Source: Lachnospiraceae bacterium (GTDB lineage Bacteria > Bacillota > Clostridia > Lachnospirales > Lachnospiraceae). Taken from it: a DNA stretch of 52,122 nt. This document shows positions 1 to 8,538 of the stretch, piece by piece. Each line of letters starts with the position of its first letter. Within the stretch, counting starts at the first letter, position 1. The stretch is from the NCBI GenBank assembly GCA_024696615.1, contig JAILGS010000101.1, positions 1 through 52,122 of the forward strand, written 5' to 3'. The notes beneath the pieces are model-generated. The model was not told the origin of the DNA, ran no database searches, and worked only from the letters and a program-made list of their open reading frames with translations. A program made the position numbers and the translations under genes.

Positions 1-1233
1 AATCGGATCCCGCCAAACGGTTGGATAAATCCATACAAACAGATGCTTGATGTAGAGCCATGCCTGTTTCACATCATTTGCACGGAAGAGTATCCACGTA
101 ATATCCACAAAAAGGAAGGTGATCAGCCAACGAAGTCCCACAAAAAGCTTGTCCCACCAGCGTTTTCCAAGGCGGGTCAGGCACTGGAACAGGCCGTGTA
201 ACAGGCCCCACAGCACAAATGTCCAATTGGCGCCATGCCACAGACCGCTGACCAGGAACACAATCATAATATTAAGATAAGTGCGCACCGCACCCTTTTT
301 GCTGCCCCCCAGCGGAAAATACACGTAACTGCGCAAAAAGCGAGTCAGGGTCATATGCCAGCGGCTCCAGAAATCCACAATGGATGTGGCTTTATATGGG
401 GAATTGAAGTTTTGAGGCAAATGTATCTGAAAGAATTGACCTATTCCCACCGCCATATCGCAATAACCGCTAAAGTCAAAGTACAACTGGAATGTGTAGA
501 AAAGCGACACCGCAAAAGCTTCTAAGGTGGAGAGATCCACTGCCGTGTCAAAGGCCCAATCCACCGCTTCTCCGAAGGTATCCGCAAGAATCACCTTCTT
601 AAAAAGTCCTAAGGAAAAGATAAATAGACCCTTGGCCATGTGATCCGCGGACAGATGCTTCTTCGATGCATCCTGAAACTGAGGGATCATTTCCTTATGA
701 AGCACAATTGGTCCCGCCACAAGCTGTGGGAAAAATACCACAAAAAGCGCATAATCTATGAAGGTGTAGCCCTTGGTTTCCCCGCGATAGGTATCGATAA
801 GGTAGGAAATTTGCTGAAACGTAAAAAAGCTAATTCCAAGCGGCAACACCAGATTCACATAATTGAAATTTTGACGAAATAAGGCATTTACATTAGAAAG
901 AAAGAAATCATAATATTTAAAATAGAAGATGGAGCCAAGGTTTCCCGCGATTCCAAGTGCCAGCAGGAGTTTCCCCCATACCACGGCCCCGGCACCCTTC
1001 TCAATCCCCTTAGAAATCCCATAATTAAGCACAATACTTAACAGGATGACGGGAAGGTAACTTGGATTATTATACCCATAAAACCACAAAGACATGCCAA
1101 TTAACCATATTTTTCCCATGCAGTAAGAGCAGTGGTTTTTCGCCACTTTTTCCTCTATGCAATTGAAAAGATAATATCCCGTTATCGTGACAGGCAAGAA
1201 AAACAGGATAAAAATATATGAGTTAAATAACAT
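1..1233 (-). CDS. MBOAT family O-acyltransferase (3' end beyond window)
   Basis: Membrane-bound O-acyltransferase of the AlgI/DltB type, which moves acyl groups to an extracytoplasmic polysaccharide or cell-wall acceptor. I translated 411 codons from ATG at 1233, preceded by AGAGGAAAA. Visible signatures are a hydrophobic N-terminus, LPLGISFFTFQQISY, FFPQLVAGPI, QLYFDFSGYCDMAVG, FWSRWHMTLTRFLR and SGLWHGANWTF; the last holds the family's catalytic His. The reading frame is open to the window edge, so the C-terminus is missing. The acceptor cannot be told from this sequence. A partner such as an AlgJ/AlgX-like SGNH protein would be expected just outside the window, but that is inference. It lies downstream of dapL on the same strand with a gap of about 107 bp, so co-transcription is possible. 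Confidence 0.9.
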   Translation of the reverse strand, partial: MLFNSYIFILFFLPVTITGYYLFNCIEEKVAKNHCSYCMGKIWLIGMSLWFYGYNNPSYLPVILLSIVLNYGISKGIEKGAGAVVWGKLLLALGIAGNLGSIFYFKYYDFFLSNVNALFRQNFNYVNLVLPLGISFFTFQQISYLIDTYRGETKGYTFIDYALFVVFFPQLVAGPIVLHKEMIPQFQDASKKHLSADHMAKGLFIFSLGLFKKVILADTFGEAVDWAFDTAVDLSTLEAFAVSLFYTFQLYFDFSGYCDMAVGIGQFFQIHLPQNFNSPYKATSIVDFWSRWHMTLTRFLRSYVYFPLGGSKKGAVRTYLNIMIVFLVSGLWHGANWTFVLWGLLHGLFQCLTRLGKRWWDKLFVGLRWLITFLFVDITWILFRANDVKQAWLYIKHLFVWIYPTVWRDPI

Positions 1234-1280
1234 GTCTTTTCCTCTATGCTTCGTATTCCCACGTGTTAACGCATCTTCGT

Positions 1281-1314
1281 GCAATCCCATGCCTGGCGCA
1301 ATCCCATGTTTAGC
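1281..1314. repeat. 17-bp imperfect tandem repeat, two copies
   Basis: Two adjacent 17-bp units (1281-1297 and 1298-1314) match at 14 of 17 positions and both begin GCAATCCCATG. They lie in the short gap between dapL and the MBOAT gene. No function is evident; a small replication-slippage duplication is the simplest explanation. Confidence 0.6.
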
Positions 1315-1340
1315 GTTATACTTTCGTGTATTGTTATATC

Positions 1341-2540
1341 CTACAACGTCCTAAAACGTCTCATGGCTTCCTCGGTATTCTCCTTCGTTCCAAATGCAGT
1401 CAAACGGAAGAAGTTCTTACCATTCTCACCAAATCCGGCGCCGGGAGTACCCACCACCTGAATCTGATTCAGCATGTAATCGAAAAATGTCCAGGAATCC
1501 ATGCCCTTAGGACACTCGAACCAGATATATGGGGAGTTGATGCCACCAAAATACTTGATGCCCATTTGCTCCATGGTATCCGCAATCAACTTGGCATTTT
1601 CCTTATAATAACGAATGTTTTCCATGCTCTGTGCCATGCCGACCTCGGAGAATGCCGCAGCTGCGCCCTTCTGCACGATGTAGGAAGTTCCGTTAAACTT
1701 GGTGGACTGACGACGATTCCACATGGCGTTCAGGCTCATGGACTTGCCGTTACTTGCGTCAAACACTAATTCCTTCGGAACGATGGTGTATCCGCAACGA
1801 GTTCCCGTAAAGCCCGCCGTCTTAGACAGAGAGCAAAACTCGATGGCACAGGTTCTTGCGCCCTCAATCTCGAAGATGCTTCTTGCCAAATGCTCTTCAT
1901 CCGTTACAAATGCTTCATATGCCGCATCAAAAAGGATCACCGCCTCATTGGCATTGGCATAATCCACCCATTCCTTTAACTGAGCCTTGGAATAGCAAGC
2001 CCCCGTAGGATTATTCGGAGAGCAGATATAGATTACATCCGCCTTGACTCCCTCTTCCGGCATTGGTAAAAATCCATTCTCCGCATTGGCATTCATATAG
2101 CAAATGTTGGAGTGGCCCCCCATGATATTGGTATCCACATATACTGGATACACCGGATCCGGAATCAAAATAACACTTTCCGGCGCGAACAACTCCGTGA
2201 TATTACCCGTATCAGACTTTGCTCCGTCGGAAATAAAAATTTCTTCCGCATCAATTGCCACATTTCTGCGACCATAGTAATCCTTGATGGCATTTCGCAA
2301 GAAATCATATCCTCGCTCCGGACCATAACCCATAAAGGTCTCGGAAGAAGCCATGGCATCCACACCCTGGTGAAGGCCTTCGATTACTTCTGGTGCAAGA
2401 GGTCTTGTTACATCACCGATTCCTAAGCGGATCACCGGTTTGTCCGGATGATTCTTAGTATACTCCGCAACACGATGGGCAACCTCAGCAAAAAGATAAG
2501 TTTCCTTAATTTCAAGATAATGTTCATTTAGTTTTGGCAT
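1341..2540 (-). CDS. dapL: LL-diaminopimelate aminotransferase
   Basis: PLP-dependent class I/II aminotransferase that converts tetrahydrodipicolinate directly to LL-2,6-diaminopimelate, with glutamate as amino donor, in lysine and peptidoglycan precursor synthesis. The 399-aa length fits the family. Typical stretches are RLGIGDVTRPLAPEV near residue 38, GYGPERGYDFLR near 71, CSPNNPTGACYSK near 173, and the PLP lysine K240 in SLSKTAGFTGTR. The start at 2540 has AAAGGA upstream, and a TTGACA promoter can be proposed at 2618-2646. It is divergent from the sugar kinase at 2746. DapL replaces the acyl-blocked DapC/D/E route in many Clostridia. I see no frameshift or missing active-site residue. 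Confidence 0.96.
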   Translation of the reverse strand: MPKLNEHYLEIKETYLFAEVAHRVAEYTKNHPDKPVIRLGIGDVTRPLAPEVIEGLHQGVDAMASSETFMGYGPERGYDFLRNAIKDYYGRRNVAIDAEEIFISDGAKSDTGNITELFAPESVILIPDPVYPVYVDTNIMGGHSNICYMNANAENGFLPMPEEGVKADVIYICSPNNPTGACYSKAQLKEWVDYANANEAVILFDAAYEAFVTDEEHLARSIFEIEGARTCAIEFCSLSKTAGFTGTRCGYTIVPKELVFDASNGKSMSLNAMWNRRQSTKFNGTSYIVQKGAAAAFSEVGMAQSMENIRYYKENAKLIADTMEQMGIKYFGGINSPYIWFECPKGMDSWTFFDYMLNQIQVVGTPGAGFGENGKNFFRLTAFGTKENTEEAMRRFRTL

Positions 2541-2617
2541 AACAGTTTGTCCTTTCTTCTACAAGAAAATGTTTAACCCTTTTACAAACTCTTATTAACC
2601 CACTTTATCAATATAAA

Positions 2618-2646
2618 AAAGTATCAAATTCCCTTCTTAATGTCAA
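2618..2646 (-). promoter_or_regulatory. candidate dapL promoter
   Basis: On the minus strand there is a perfect -35 TTGACA (2641-2646), a 17-bp spacer and a weak -10 TACTTT (2618-2623), about 80 bp before the dapL start. It sits back to back with the kdgK promoter region. This is prediction only. Confidence 0.45.
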
Positions 2647-2650
2647 CTTG

Positions 2651-2690
2651 TTGGAATATACATCTGACAAATTTTATGTTAAACTATGAT
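2651..2690 (+). promoter_or_regulatory. candidate promoter region of the kdgK-like kinase
   Basis: Two overlapping options are visible: TTGGAA (2651-2656) with TATGTT (2675-2680) at 18 bp, or CTGACA (2664-2669) with TATGAT (2685-2690) at 15 bp. Either fits a start codon at 2746. I cannot choose between them. Confidence 0.35.
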
Positions 2691-2745
2691 TACTTATACA
2701 GTTCCACCAGAACATGTAAATTTAACAAGATATGAGGTGCTTATA

Positions 2746-3777
2746 ATGAAAGATATCCATGACATTCGCTTTATTACCATTGGAGAGATCTTACTTCGTC
2801 TCTCTCCTCCTAACTATGAGAAGATTCGTAATACCAACAGTTTTAATGCGGTTTATGGTGGTGCAGAAGCCAACGTTGCTGCATCCTTAGCCAATTTAGG
2901 GGTGGACTCCACCTTCTTTACGGTTCTTCCAGATACTTCCGTTGGTAAGGCCGCTGTTCGTTACCTTCGTTCCAACGATGTGCATATGAGCCGTGCTTTA
3001 TTTGGTGGCGATCGTCTTGGAATTTATTTCTTAGAAGAGGGCTTTGGAGTTCGTTCTTCCAAGGTTACCTATGATCGTAAATATTCTTCCTTTGCAACCT
3101 ATGACTTCTCAGGTTTTGATATGGAAGCTTTGTTAAAGGATTTTGATTGGTTACATTTGTCCGGAATCACCCCTGCACTGTCTGCAAGCTGTCGGGATAT
3201 GATCATGATGGCCTTAAAGGCAGCCAAGAAATTAGGACTTACCGTCAGCTTCGATGGTAACTACCGTAGTGCTCTCTGGGGATGGCAGGAAGCAAGAGAT
3301 TGCATCACCGAATATCTTCCTTATGTGGATGTGTTAATCGGTATCGAGCCAATCAATCTTCCAGGTCCGGATGGCAAGGATTTAAAAGAAGGTCTTTCCA
3401 TGCAGCCTTCCTTCAAGGAGCAGGATCGCATCTTTAAGGCACTTGCTGACCGCTATGGTTTTAAGGCCATTGGTCGACATGTACGTTACGTTCACTCCGG
3501 TAGTGAGAATTCATTAAAGGCTTACCTGTGGTATGACGGGGAAACCTTTGAATCCAAGACCTATCGTTTCAATATTTTGGACCGTGTGGGTGGCGGAGAT
3601 GCATTCTCCAGTGGTTTAATTTATGCCATTATGGAAGGCATGGAGCCAAATGATATCGTTAATTTTGCAGTTTCTTCATCCGTAATCAAGCACACGATTC
3701 ACGGTGATTTCAATATTACCGATGATAAGCAGAGTATCTATCGTTTAATGAATCAGGAATACGAAATTAAGCGATAA
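2746..3777 (+). CDS. kdgK: PfkB-family sugar kinase, probably 2-dehydro-3-deoxygluconokinase
   Basis: Ribokinase-like (PfkB) carbohydrate kinase of 343 aa. Signature 1 is the GGAEANVAASLANLG stretch near residue 38, and signature 2 is VGGGDAFSSG near residue 282, whose Asp is the catalytic base. The GVRSSKVTYDR segment resembles KDG kinases, so phosphorylation of 2-keto-3-deoxygluconate to KDPG is the likely reaction, in uronate/pectin use. The start is ATG 2746 because GAGGTG lies 6 nt upstream; the frame stays open up to 2686 but has no comparable ribosome site there. No KDPG aldolase or uronate gene is adjacent, so substrate assignment rests on family resemblance; fructokinase is the main alternative. 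The hydrolase gene follows 33 bp downstream. Confidence 0.82.
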   Translation: MKDIHDIRFITIGEILLRLSPPNYEKIRNTNSFNAVYGGAEANVAASLANLGVDSTFFTVLPDTSVGKAAVRYLRSNDVHMSRALFGGDRLGIYFLEEGFGVRSSKVTYDRKYSSFATYDFSGFDMEALLKDFDWLHLSGITPALSASCRDMIMMALKAAKKLGLTVSFDGNYRSALWGWQEARDCITEYLPYVDVLIGIEPINLPGPDGKDLKEGLSMQPSFKEQDRIFKALADRYGFKAIGRHVRYVHSGSENSLKAYLWYDGETFESKTYRFNILDRVGGGDAFSSGLIYAIMEGMEPNDIVNFAVSSSVIKHTIHGDFNITDDKQSIYRLMNQEYEIKR

Positions 3778-3810
3778 ACTGCTAAATAAAACTATGAAGG
3801 GGGAATCAAC

Positions 3811-4743
3811 ATGGCTGAGAAAGCAGACATTTTCTATGACTCTAAAGATGGCAAATCCCAGATCCACGCAGTTGAATGGATCCCTGAAGAACGTGAGCCG
3901 AAAGCTATTCTGCAGATTGTACATGGTATGCAGGAGTATGCGGACCGTTATGACGCATTTGCCCGTTATGTGGCAGATCGCGGTTTCATTGTAGTAGCAG
4001 ATGATCATTTGGGACATGGTAGTACGGTAACATCCGATGCAGATTTTGGATATTTTGCGAAGGAGAATGGGGATACGATTATTATTGAAGATCTTCATAC
4101 GCTCCACAAGATGAAGCATTCCGAACACCCTGGACTTCCATATTTTATGTATGGATTCAGTATGGGATCCTTCATGGCTCGGAAATATTTAAGTATGTAT
4201 GGCGAAGGATTGGATGGTGCCATTATTGGTGGTACCGGTTGGATTCCTTCCTCCCGCCTGAATTTTGGAATCGCCATGGCGAATCTCCTTACATTCATCC
4301 ATGGAGACCACTATAAGAGCCGTTTTATGGCACGTTCCGCATTCCGCGGCTATTTTAAGAGGATTCCTCATCCAAAGACAGCTGCCGACTGGATTTGTTC
4401 CAAGGAAGAAGTGGTAAGCGCCTATGTGAATGACCCACTGTGCGGTCGTCCATTCACGGTAAATGGATTTAAGACACTTTTCCAATTAATCAAATACATT
4501 GAAGATCCGGACAATGCCAAGCGCGTTCCACCGAATCTCCCACTGCTTTTCATCAGTGGTAAGGAAGATCCTGTGGGCCAGTACACCGAGGGAGTTAAAA
4601 AATCCGCCCAGCTCTACTTAGATCATGGGGTGAAGAATGTATCCCTCCTCCTCTATGACCATATGCGCCACGAGATTCATAATGAGAATCGTAAGCACAT
4701 CGTCTACTTGGATATCTTAGAGTGGCTGGAAAGTTTGATGTAA
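3811..4743 (+). CDS. alpha/beta hydrolase, monoacylglycerol lipase-like (serine aminopeptidase S33 fold)
   Basis: Cytoplasmic alpha/beta hydrolase of 310 aa with no signal peptide. The oxyanion-region HGMQEYADRYDAFARY near residue 38, the DDHLGHG motif near 66 and the nucleophile elbow GFSMGS near 113 place it in the monoacylglycerol lipase / lysophospholipase group. A late Asp in SGKEDPVG and a His in YDHMRHEIHNE complete the expected Ser-Asp-His triad. A strong AAGGGGGA ribosome site precedes ATG 3811. It probably shares a transcript with the upstream sugar kinase (33-bp gap). The natural ester substrate is not predictable. Confidence 0.85.
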   Translation: MAEKADIFYDSKDGKSQIHAVEWIPEEREPKAILQIVHGMQEYADRYDAFARYVADRGFIVVADDHLGHGSTVTSDADFGYFAKENGDTIIIEDLHTLHKMKHSEHPGLPYFMYGFSMGSFMARKYLSMYGEGLDGAIIGGTGWIPSSRLNFGIAMANLLTFIHGDHYKSRFMARSAFRGYFKRIPHPKTAADWICSKEEVVSAYVNDPLCGRPFTVNGFKTLFQLIKYIEDPDNAKRVPPNLPLLFISGKEDPVGQYTEGVKKSAQLYLDHGVKNVSLLLYDHMRHEIHNENRKHIVYLDILEWLESLM

Positions 4744-4816
4744 TGCATGATTTAATAAAATCCAGGATTTCATGGATCCTATGCATTCATGGAATATAGC
4801 AGTTCATAGAATCACA

Positions 4817-4870
4817 AAAACACACGAACGCAGAGGTACCTTAAGCATCCTCTGCTCCGTGTGTTTTTTT
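4817..4870. terminator. bidirectional intrinsic terminator (hydrolase / MATE)
   Basis: An inverted repeat with arms 4817-4836 and 4849-4870 pairs AAACACACG...GCAGAGG with CCTCTGC...CGTGTGTTT. It is flanked by A-runs on the left and T-runs on the right, so it can terminate the convergent genes from both sides. Confidence 0.85.
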
Positions 4871-4901
4871 CTACCACGATACTAGTCTACCACGATACTA
4901 G
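4870..4901. repeat. perfect 16-bp tandem duplication covering the MATE stop codon
   Basis: Units 4870-4885 and 4886-4901 are identical (TCTACCACGATACTAG on the plus strand). The MATE stop codon (4898-4900) falls in the right-hand copy, so a second copy of the gene's last bases lies between the stop and the terminator. Confidence 0.85.
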
Positions 4902-6253
4902 ATTTCCTTCTTCATCAAATCCCCTCGAATCTCCTTCATGGTCAGGATCCGAAGAATTAACGGAATCACCATCAGCACCCACACAATGGGTTCCGTCAGG
5001 ATGATTCCAAAATATCCAAGGCGGGGAGCAAGCACAAAGACCGCAGCCACCTTGCCCACCAGCTCAATAAAGCTGGAAACAATGGGAGTAATGGGGTCTC
5101 CAATTCCCTGCAGGGAATTTCGCACCACCGTAATGATCGCCGTCACAAAATATAATGTAGTATCCACCCGCAGATACCAGGAAGCCGTCTCAATCACTTC
5201 TGTGATCTTGGTGGCCGTCACAAGTTGCACAAGCCAAGGAGAAATCGTATGGGCAGCCACTAAAACCAAAGCACACCAGGCCCAAGTAAGACCAAGCGCC
5301 CACCAGATGCCCTGCCGGATCCTGGAAAACTGCCCCGCGCCAAGATTCTGTCCGCAGTAGGTAGTCATGGTCATACCCATCACCGCAAATGGCATCATAA
5401 ATAACTCCGTAACCTTTCGCGCCGCCGTATGCGCCACGATAATATTGGTACCGAAGGTGTTGATGGAACTTTGCAGCGCAACCGTACCCAAAGAAACCAG
5501 GGAAGACATTAAGCCCATGGAAATACCCGTAGCAAGCATCTTTCTTGCCATGGTAGAATCCTGCGCCCCATGATAGGCCAAATCCTCCTTCGTAAGCCGC
5601 AAAAACTCATATTTTCGGAACATATAGACAATACATAGAAGAAACGCGATCAGCTGGGAAAGTACCGTGGCATAGGCCGCACCTTCCACACCCATATGCA
5701 GTCCCCGAATAAATCCATAATCCAGGAAAATATTTAATATGGTAGAAAATACCAGGAATAATAGCGGTGTCACCGTATCTCCAATCGCCCGCAGAGCGCT
5801 GGCACACACATTGTATAACATGGCAAATGTCATACCACCGATAATAACACTGATATACTCATATCCATGCATAAGATGCTCCTCGGGCGTATTTAACCAA
5901 ATTAAAATCTTTGGTAACAGCGCCAGGCTAACCACGGTTAAGACGAGGGAAATCCCAAGTCCAAGCTCCAGGGTTAAAGCCACACTTTTTCGCACCCGGT
6001 CCTTATTTCCCGCGCCAAAATTCTGGGCCGTAATCACCGCAAAACCATTGGTAAGACCCACTAAAAATCCAATGATCAAGGTATTTAACGTAGTGGTGGC
6101 GCCCACTGCTGCCAGGGCATCATTTCCCAGGGTGCTTCCCACGATCCGGGTATCCACCAGACTATAAAACAACTGAAACAACTGGCCGAAGAACACAGGG
6201 ATCATAAATCCAATGATCGCCTTCGGAATACTACCTTTCGTTAAATCTTTCAT
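4898..6253 (-). CDS. MATE family efflux transporter
   Basis: Multidrug and toxic compound extrusion transporter, 451 aa, with about 12 hydrophobic segments in two bundles. The N-terminal LTKGSIPKAIIGFMIPVFFG and FYSLVDTRIVGSTLG stretches and internal GMTFAMLYNVCASALRAIGD are typical of NorM/DinF-like clostridial MATEs, which exchange cationic compounds for Na+ or H+. Start ATG 6253 lies 20 bp after the GH25 lipoprotein stop on the same strand, so the two probably form an operon. The substrate is unknown. The 3' end carries a 16-bp tandem duplication that includes the stop codon, without changing the protein. Confidence 0.93.
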   Translation of the reverse strand: MKDLTKGSIPKAIIGFMIPVFFGQLFQLFYSLVDTRIVGSTLGNDALAAVGATTTLNTLIIGFLVGLTNGFAVITAQNFGAGNKDRVRKSVALTLELGLGISLVLTVVSLALLPKILIWLNTPEEHLMHGYEYISVIIGGMTFAMLYNVCASALRAIGDTVTPLLFLVFSTILNIFLDYGFIRGLHMGVEGAAYATVLSQLIAFLLCIVYMFRKYEFLRLTKEDLAYHGAQDSTMARKMLATGISMGLMSSLVSLGTVALQSSINTFGTNIIVAHTAARKVTELFMMPFAVMGMTMTTYCGQNLGAGQFSRIRQGIWWALGLTWAWCALVLVAAHTISPWLVQLVTATKITEVIETASWYLRVDTTLYFVTAIITVVRNSLQGIGDPITPIVSSFIELVGKVAAVFVLAPRLGYFGIILTEPIVWVLMVIPLILRILTMKEIRGDLMKKEI

Positions 6254-6273
6254 ACCCGCACCTTACCGATCCA

Positions 6274-8148
6274 CTACTCCAGTGGCAACTGATATTTCTT
6301 GTAATCCGCCGTAGGAATCCAGATATCTAAATCCACCAATTCCTCAATTCCCGGAACCTGGCCACAGTCACTGTACTGCCAGATTTCACAAGGTCTGTCC
6401 GGAACCATATGCGGATCCGCTTCATAGGCATCCCCATTATATTCCACCGGATCACCATTCTCATCCGTCTTATTCACACGTTTTAAATTCACTTCTTCTT
6501 TGTCCGCCTTAGGCCACATTGCATACCAGATCTTACAGCTTATATAATCGGTCAAAATCTCATTGTTAAGATAACTCTTACATGCATAGACCATGGCTTC
6601 TCCACCGTAACGACGAATCGCCGCATCAAAGGCGTTAATCACATCCGTACGTTCTGACGCAGTTAACTTATTCTGACGCCCCGGGTCCTTGGCCGTACCA
6701 CAGGCCTCAATATCGATGGCATATGGAAGGGTTGGATGATAACCTTCCGTCAGGCGCATACACATAGCAGCTTCTTCCACCGCTTCTTTGGTGTTCACCG
6801 CCTGGGAGAAGATATAGACTCCATAAGGAATACCATTTGCTTCCGCAGCCTCAATATTTTCACGGAAGCGGGAATCCTCCACCAGCACACCCGTGCCGTA
6901 TCCACGGAAACCGCATCGAATAATTACAAAATCAATATCACTTTCCTTTAAGGCAGCCCAGTCAATCTCTGCCTGGTACTGGGAAATATCCACACCCGTC
7001 ATGGATGCCTTCTCCCCATTGGCCCCAAAGTAATACCACATACCATCAAGCTTCTGCCATCCGGTTAATGGAAGACCATTCTTATCATTATAATAGGTCT
7101 TACCGTGGCTGGAATACCAGCCAATATACACATCTTCCTTACTCTTTACCATATAAGGATAGAGGTTATACATGGTATAAACCCCGGCTTCATTCTTGGC
7201 AATACAGGTGGAGATATACGTATCCTCAATTCGTGGATCAAAACGCTTCTCTTCATAGGCATAGACATCCCAGGTCTTTCCACCCACCAAAAGCTGATAA
7301 TGATTTTCTTCCGTAAGATAATCGTCCAAATTCACTTCCGCCGGAATTTCGAAGGAGTTTAATTTCTCATAACGCACTTCTCCATTCGCATCCAGATCCG
7401 GGATCATACAGTCAAACACCTTCGTAGAACCTACCACATCGTCAGAATGAAGCAGGATCTGAATATTAATGGCATTATCCCTGGCCTTTTCCATGGCCTT
7501 AATTTCTTCTTCCGTATAAGTGGTGCGATCCAGGGATACATAGGAATTATCCTCTTTCTTGGCATCCACTTCCTCCTGGGTCTTAATGGAATCATCAATG
7601 GAGTCCATAATATCATCATAACGAATCGGTGCATACATAATCTGAAGTGGATTGGCATACATATAGGAATCCATGGGACGAAGATAAATCCCGTAGGAAC
7701 CGTCCGCAAGATCCACTAATTCCACCGTTCCGTCCCCTTCTTCATCCGAATATTCCGCACCTTCAATGGTTGGGGACAAGGTCTTATCAAGAGCCGTATT
7801 CTTTTCCAAAGGAACTGCCACCACGGTAAATGGAATTCCTGTGATCACCGTATTATGCTCATCGATAATGCGCACCGTCACCTCGCCATCCTTGGACATA
7901 ATCTCAAGGCGCACGTACTTCGTTCTTGCAACATCATTCAAATAAGCACTGGTGGTAGTTTCTTCCTCGGAAGGAGCGATCACATTCCCCTCTTCATCCG
8001 TCTCTGCCTCCGCGCTAGGAGCTGGCATCGTCGGCACTTCTGCTATAGTTTGGGAAGGATTGCCCTGGGAACCACCCCCGCCACATCCGCTAAGGGCACA
8101 GGACAGCGCCATCCCACATACGATTTTATGCAAATGTTTTCGAATCAT
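6274..8148 (-). CDS. GH25 lysozyme-like lipoprotein with cell-wall binding repeat
   Basis: Predicted secreted lipoprotein, 624 aa. The N-terminus is basic then hydrophobic and ends in the lipobox LSGC, with the acceptor Cys followed by glycines. The first ~330 residues after it are a Ser/Glu-rich linker and an uncharacterised Ig-like or surface domain. Then comes one YYNDKNGLPLTGWQKLDG choline-binding-type repeat, and a C-terminal glycoside hydrolase 25 domain with GVDISQYQAEIDWAAL, FVIIRCGFRGYG and the acidic YAIDIEACG motif. It should cleave peptidoglycan at the outer face of the membrane. The start is ATG 8148, which has GAGGAAAG at good spacing; a GTG at 8166 in the same frame would place that site inside the gene. 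The MATE gene follows 20 bp downstream. Confidence 0.88.
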   Translation of the reverse strand: MIRKHLHKIVCGMALSCALSGCGGGGSQGNPSQTIAEVPTMPAPSAEAETDEEGNVIAPSEEETTTSAYLNDVARTKYVRLEIMSKDGEVTVRIIDEHNTVITGIPFTVVAVPLEKNTALDKTLSPTIEGAEYSDEEGDGTVELVDLADGSYGIYLRPMDSYMYANPLQIMYAPIRYDDIMDSIDDSIKTQEEVDAKKEDNSYVSLDRTTYTEEEIKAMEKARDNAINIQILLHSDDVVGSTKVFDCMIPDLDANGEVRYEKLNSFEIPAEVNLDDYLTEENHYQLLVGGKTWDVYAYEEKRFDPRIEDTYISTCIAKNEAGVYTMYNLYPYMVKSKEDVYIGWYSSHGKTYYNDKNGLPLTGWQKLDGMWYYFGANGEKASMTGVDISQYQAEIDWAALKESDIDFVIIRCGFRGYGTGVLVEDSRFRENIEAAEANGIPYGVYIFSQAVNTKEAVEEAAMCMRLTEGYHPTLPYAIDIEACGTAKDPGRQNKLTASERTDVINAFDAAIRRYGGEAMVYACKSYLNNEILTDYISCKIWYAMWPKADKEEVNLKRVNKTDENGDPVEYNGDAYEADPHMVPDRPCEIWQYSDCGQVPGIEELVDLDIWIPTADYKKYQLPLE

Positions 8149-8195
8149 CAAACTTTCCTCTATCACTCATATCAACGATTATCCAAAATTTGGGC

Positions 8196-8233
8196 AAAAA
8201 AAACCCCAAACCTGCACGAACGCTAAGCTTGGG
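8196..8233 (-). terminator. probable terminator after tRNA-Lys
   Basis: On the minus strand, CCCAA (within 8226-8233) can pair with TTGGG (8205-8210), followed by eight T residues (complement of 8196-8203). An alternative CCC/GGG pairing overlaps it, so the exact stem is uncertain. Confidence 0.45.
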
Positions 8234-8241
8234 ACTTTTAG

Positions 8242-8314
8242 TGCGCGATCAGGGGTTCGAACCCTGGACACCCTGATTAAGAGTCAGGTGCTCTACCAAC
8301 TGAGCTAATCGCGC
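8242..8314 (-). tRNA. tRNA-Lys (anticodon CTT)
   Basis: A 73-nt cloverleaf on the minus strand. The acceptor GCGCGAT pairs with ATCGCGC, the D-arm has TAGCTCAGTTGGTAGAGC, and the T-arm is CCAGGGTTCGAACCCTG. The anticodon stem CCTGA/TCAGG closes the loop CTCTTAA, giving anticodon CTT (codon AAG). No CCA is encoded; the base after the discriminator A is C, then TA. It is a single-gene unit with its own strong promoter. Confidence 0.96.
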
Positions 8315-8352
8315 TTCTTTTTGTTTTCGTGTTTTTGCTGAACACAAATGCT

Positions 8353-8420
8353 ATTATATCCAAGACCTATTTCTTCGTCAAGCATTTTTTTTATAAATTT
8401 TTTAAAAAAATTTTTTATTC
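8353..8420 (-). promoter_or_regulatory. tRNA-Lys promoter with A-tract upstream element
   Basis: On the minus strand there is a -35 TTGACG (8376-8381), a 17-bp spacer and a perfect -10 TATAAT (8353-8358). Immediately upstream, 8383-8420 is nearly pure A/T with runs of six or more A or T, as expected of an UP-element for a stable-RNA promoter. Confidence 0.8.
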
Positions 8421-8477
8421 TCTCCAAATACTCCGCAAGCCCTTACCACTACTGGCTTTTAGCCATTTTAAGAAAGA

Positions 8478-8506
8478 TTGCAACAAAGGGTAAAGTATTT
8501 TATAAT
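8478..8506 (+). promoter_or_regulatory. promoter of the AI-2E family permease
   Basis: TTGCAA (8478-8483), a 17-bp spacer and TATAAT (8501-8506), ending 33 bp before the start codon at 8539. Confidence 0.75.
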
Positions 8507-8538
8507 ACCCATAAATATTGAAACTTTGTGAGGTTTTT

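Noticed and set aside
235-882. Open frames on the plus strand at the left edge
   Set aside because: They lie antisense to a clear MBOAT coding frame and have no protein-like features.
7005-7719. Several overlapping plus-strand open frames inside the GH25 gene
   Set aside because: All are antisense to a continuous, domain-bearing gene and lack ribosome sites.
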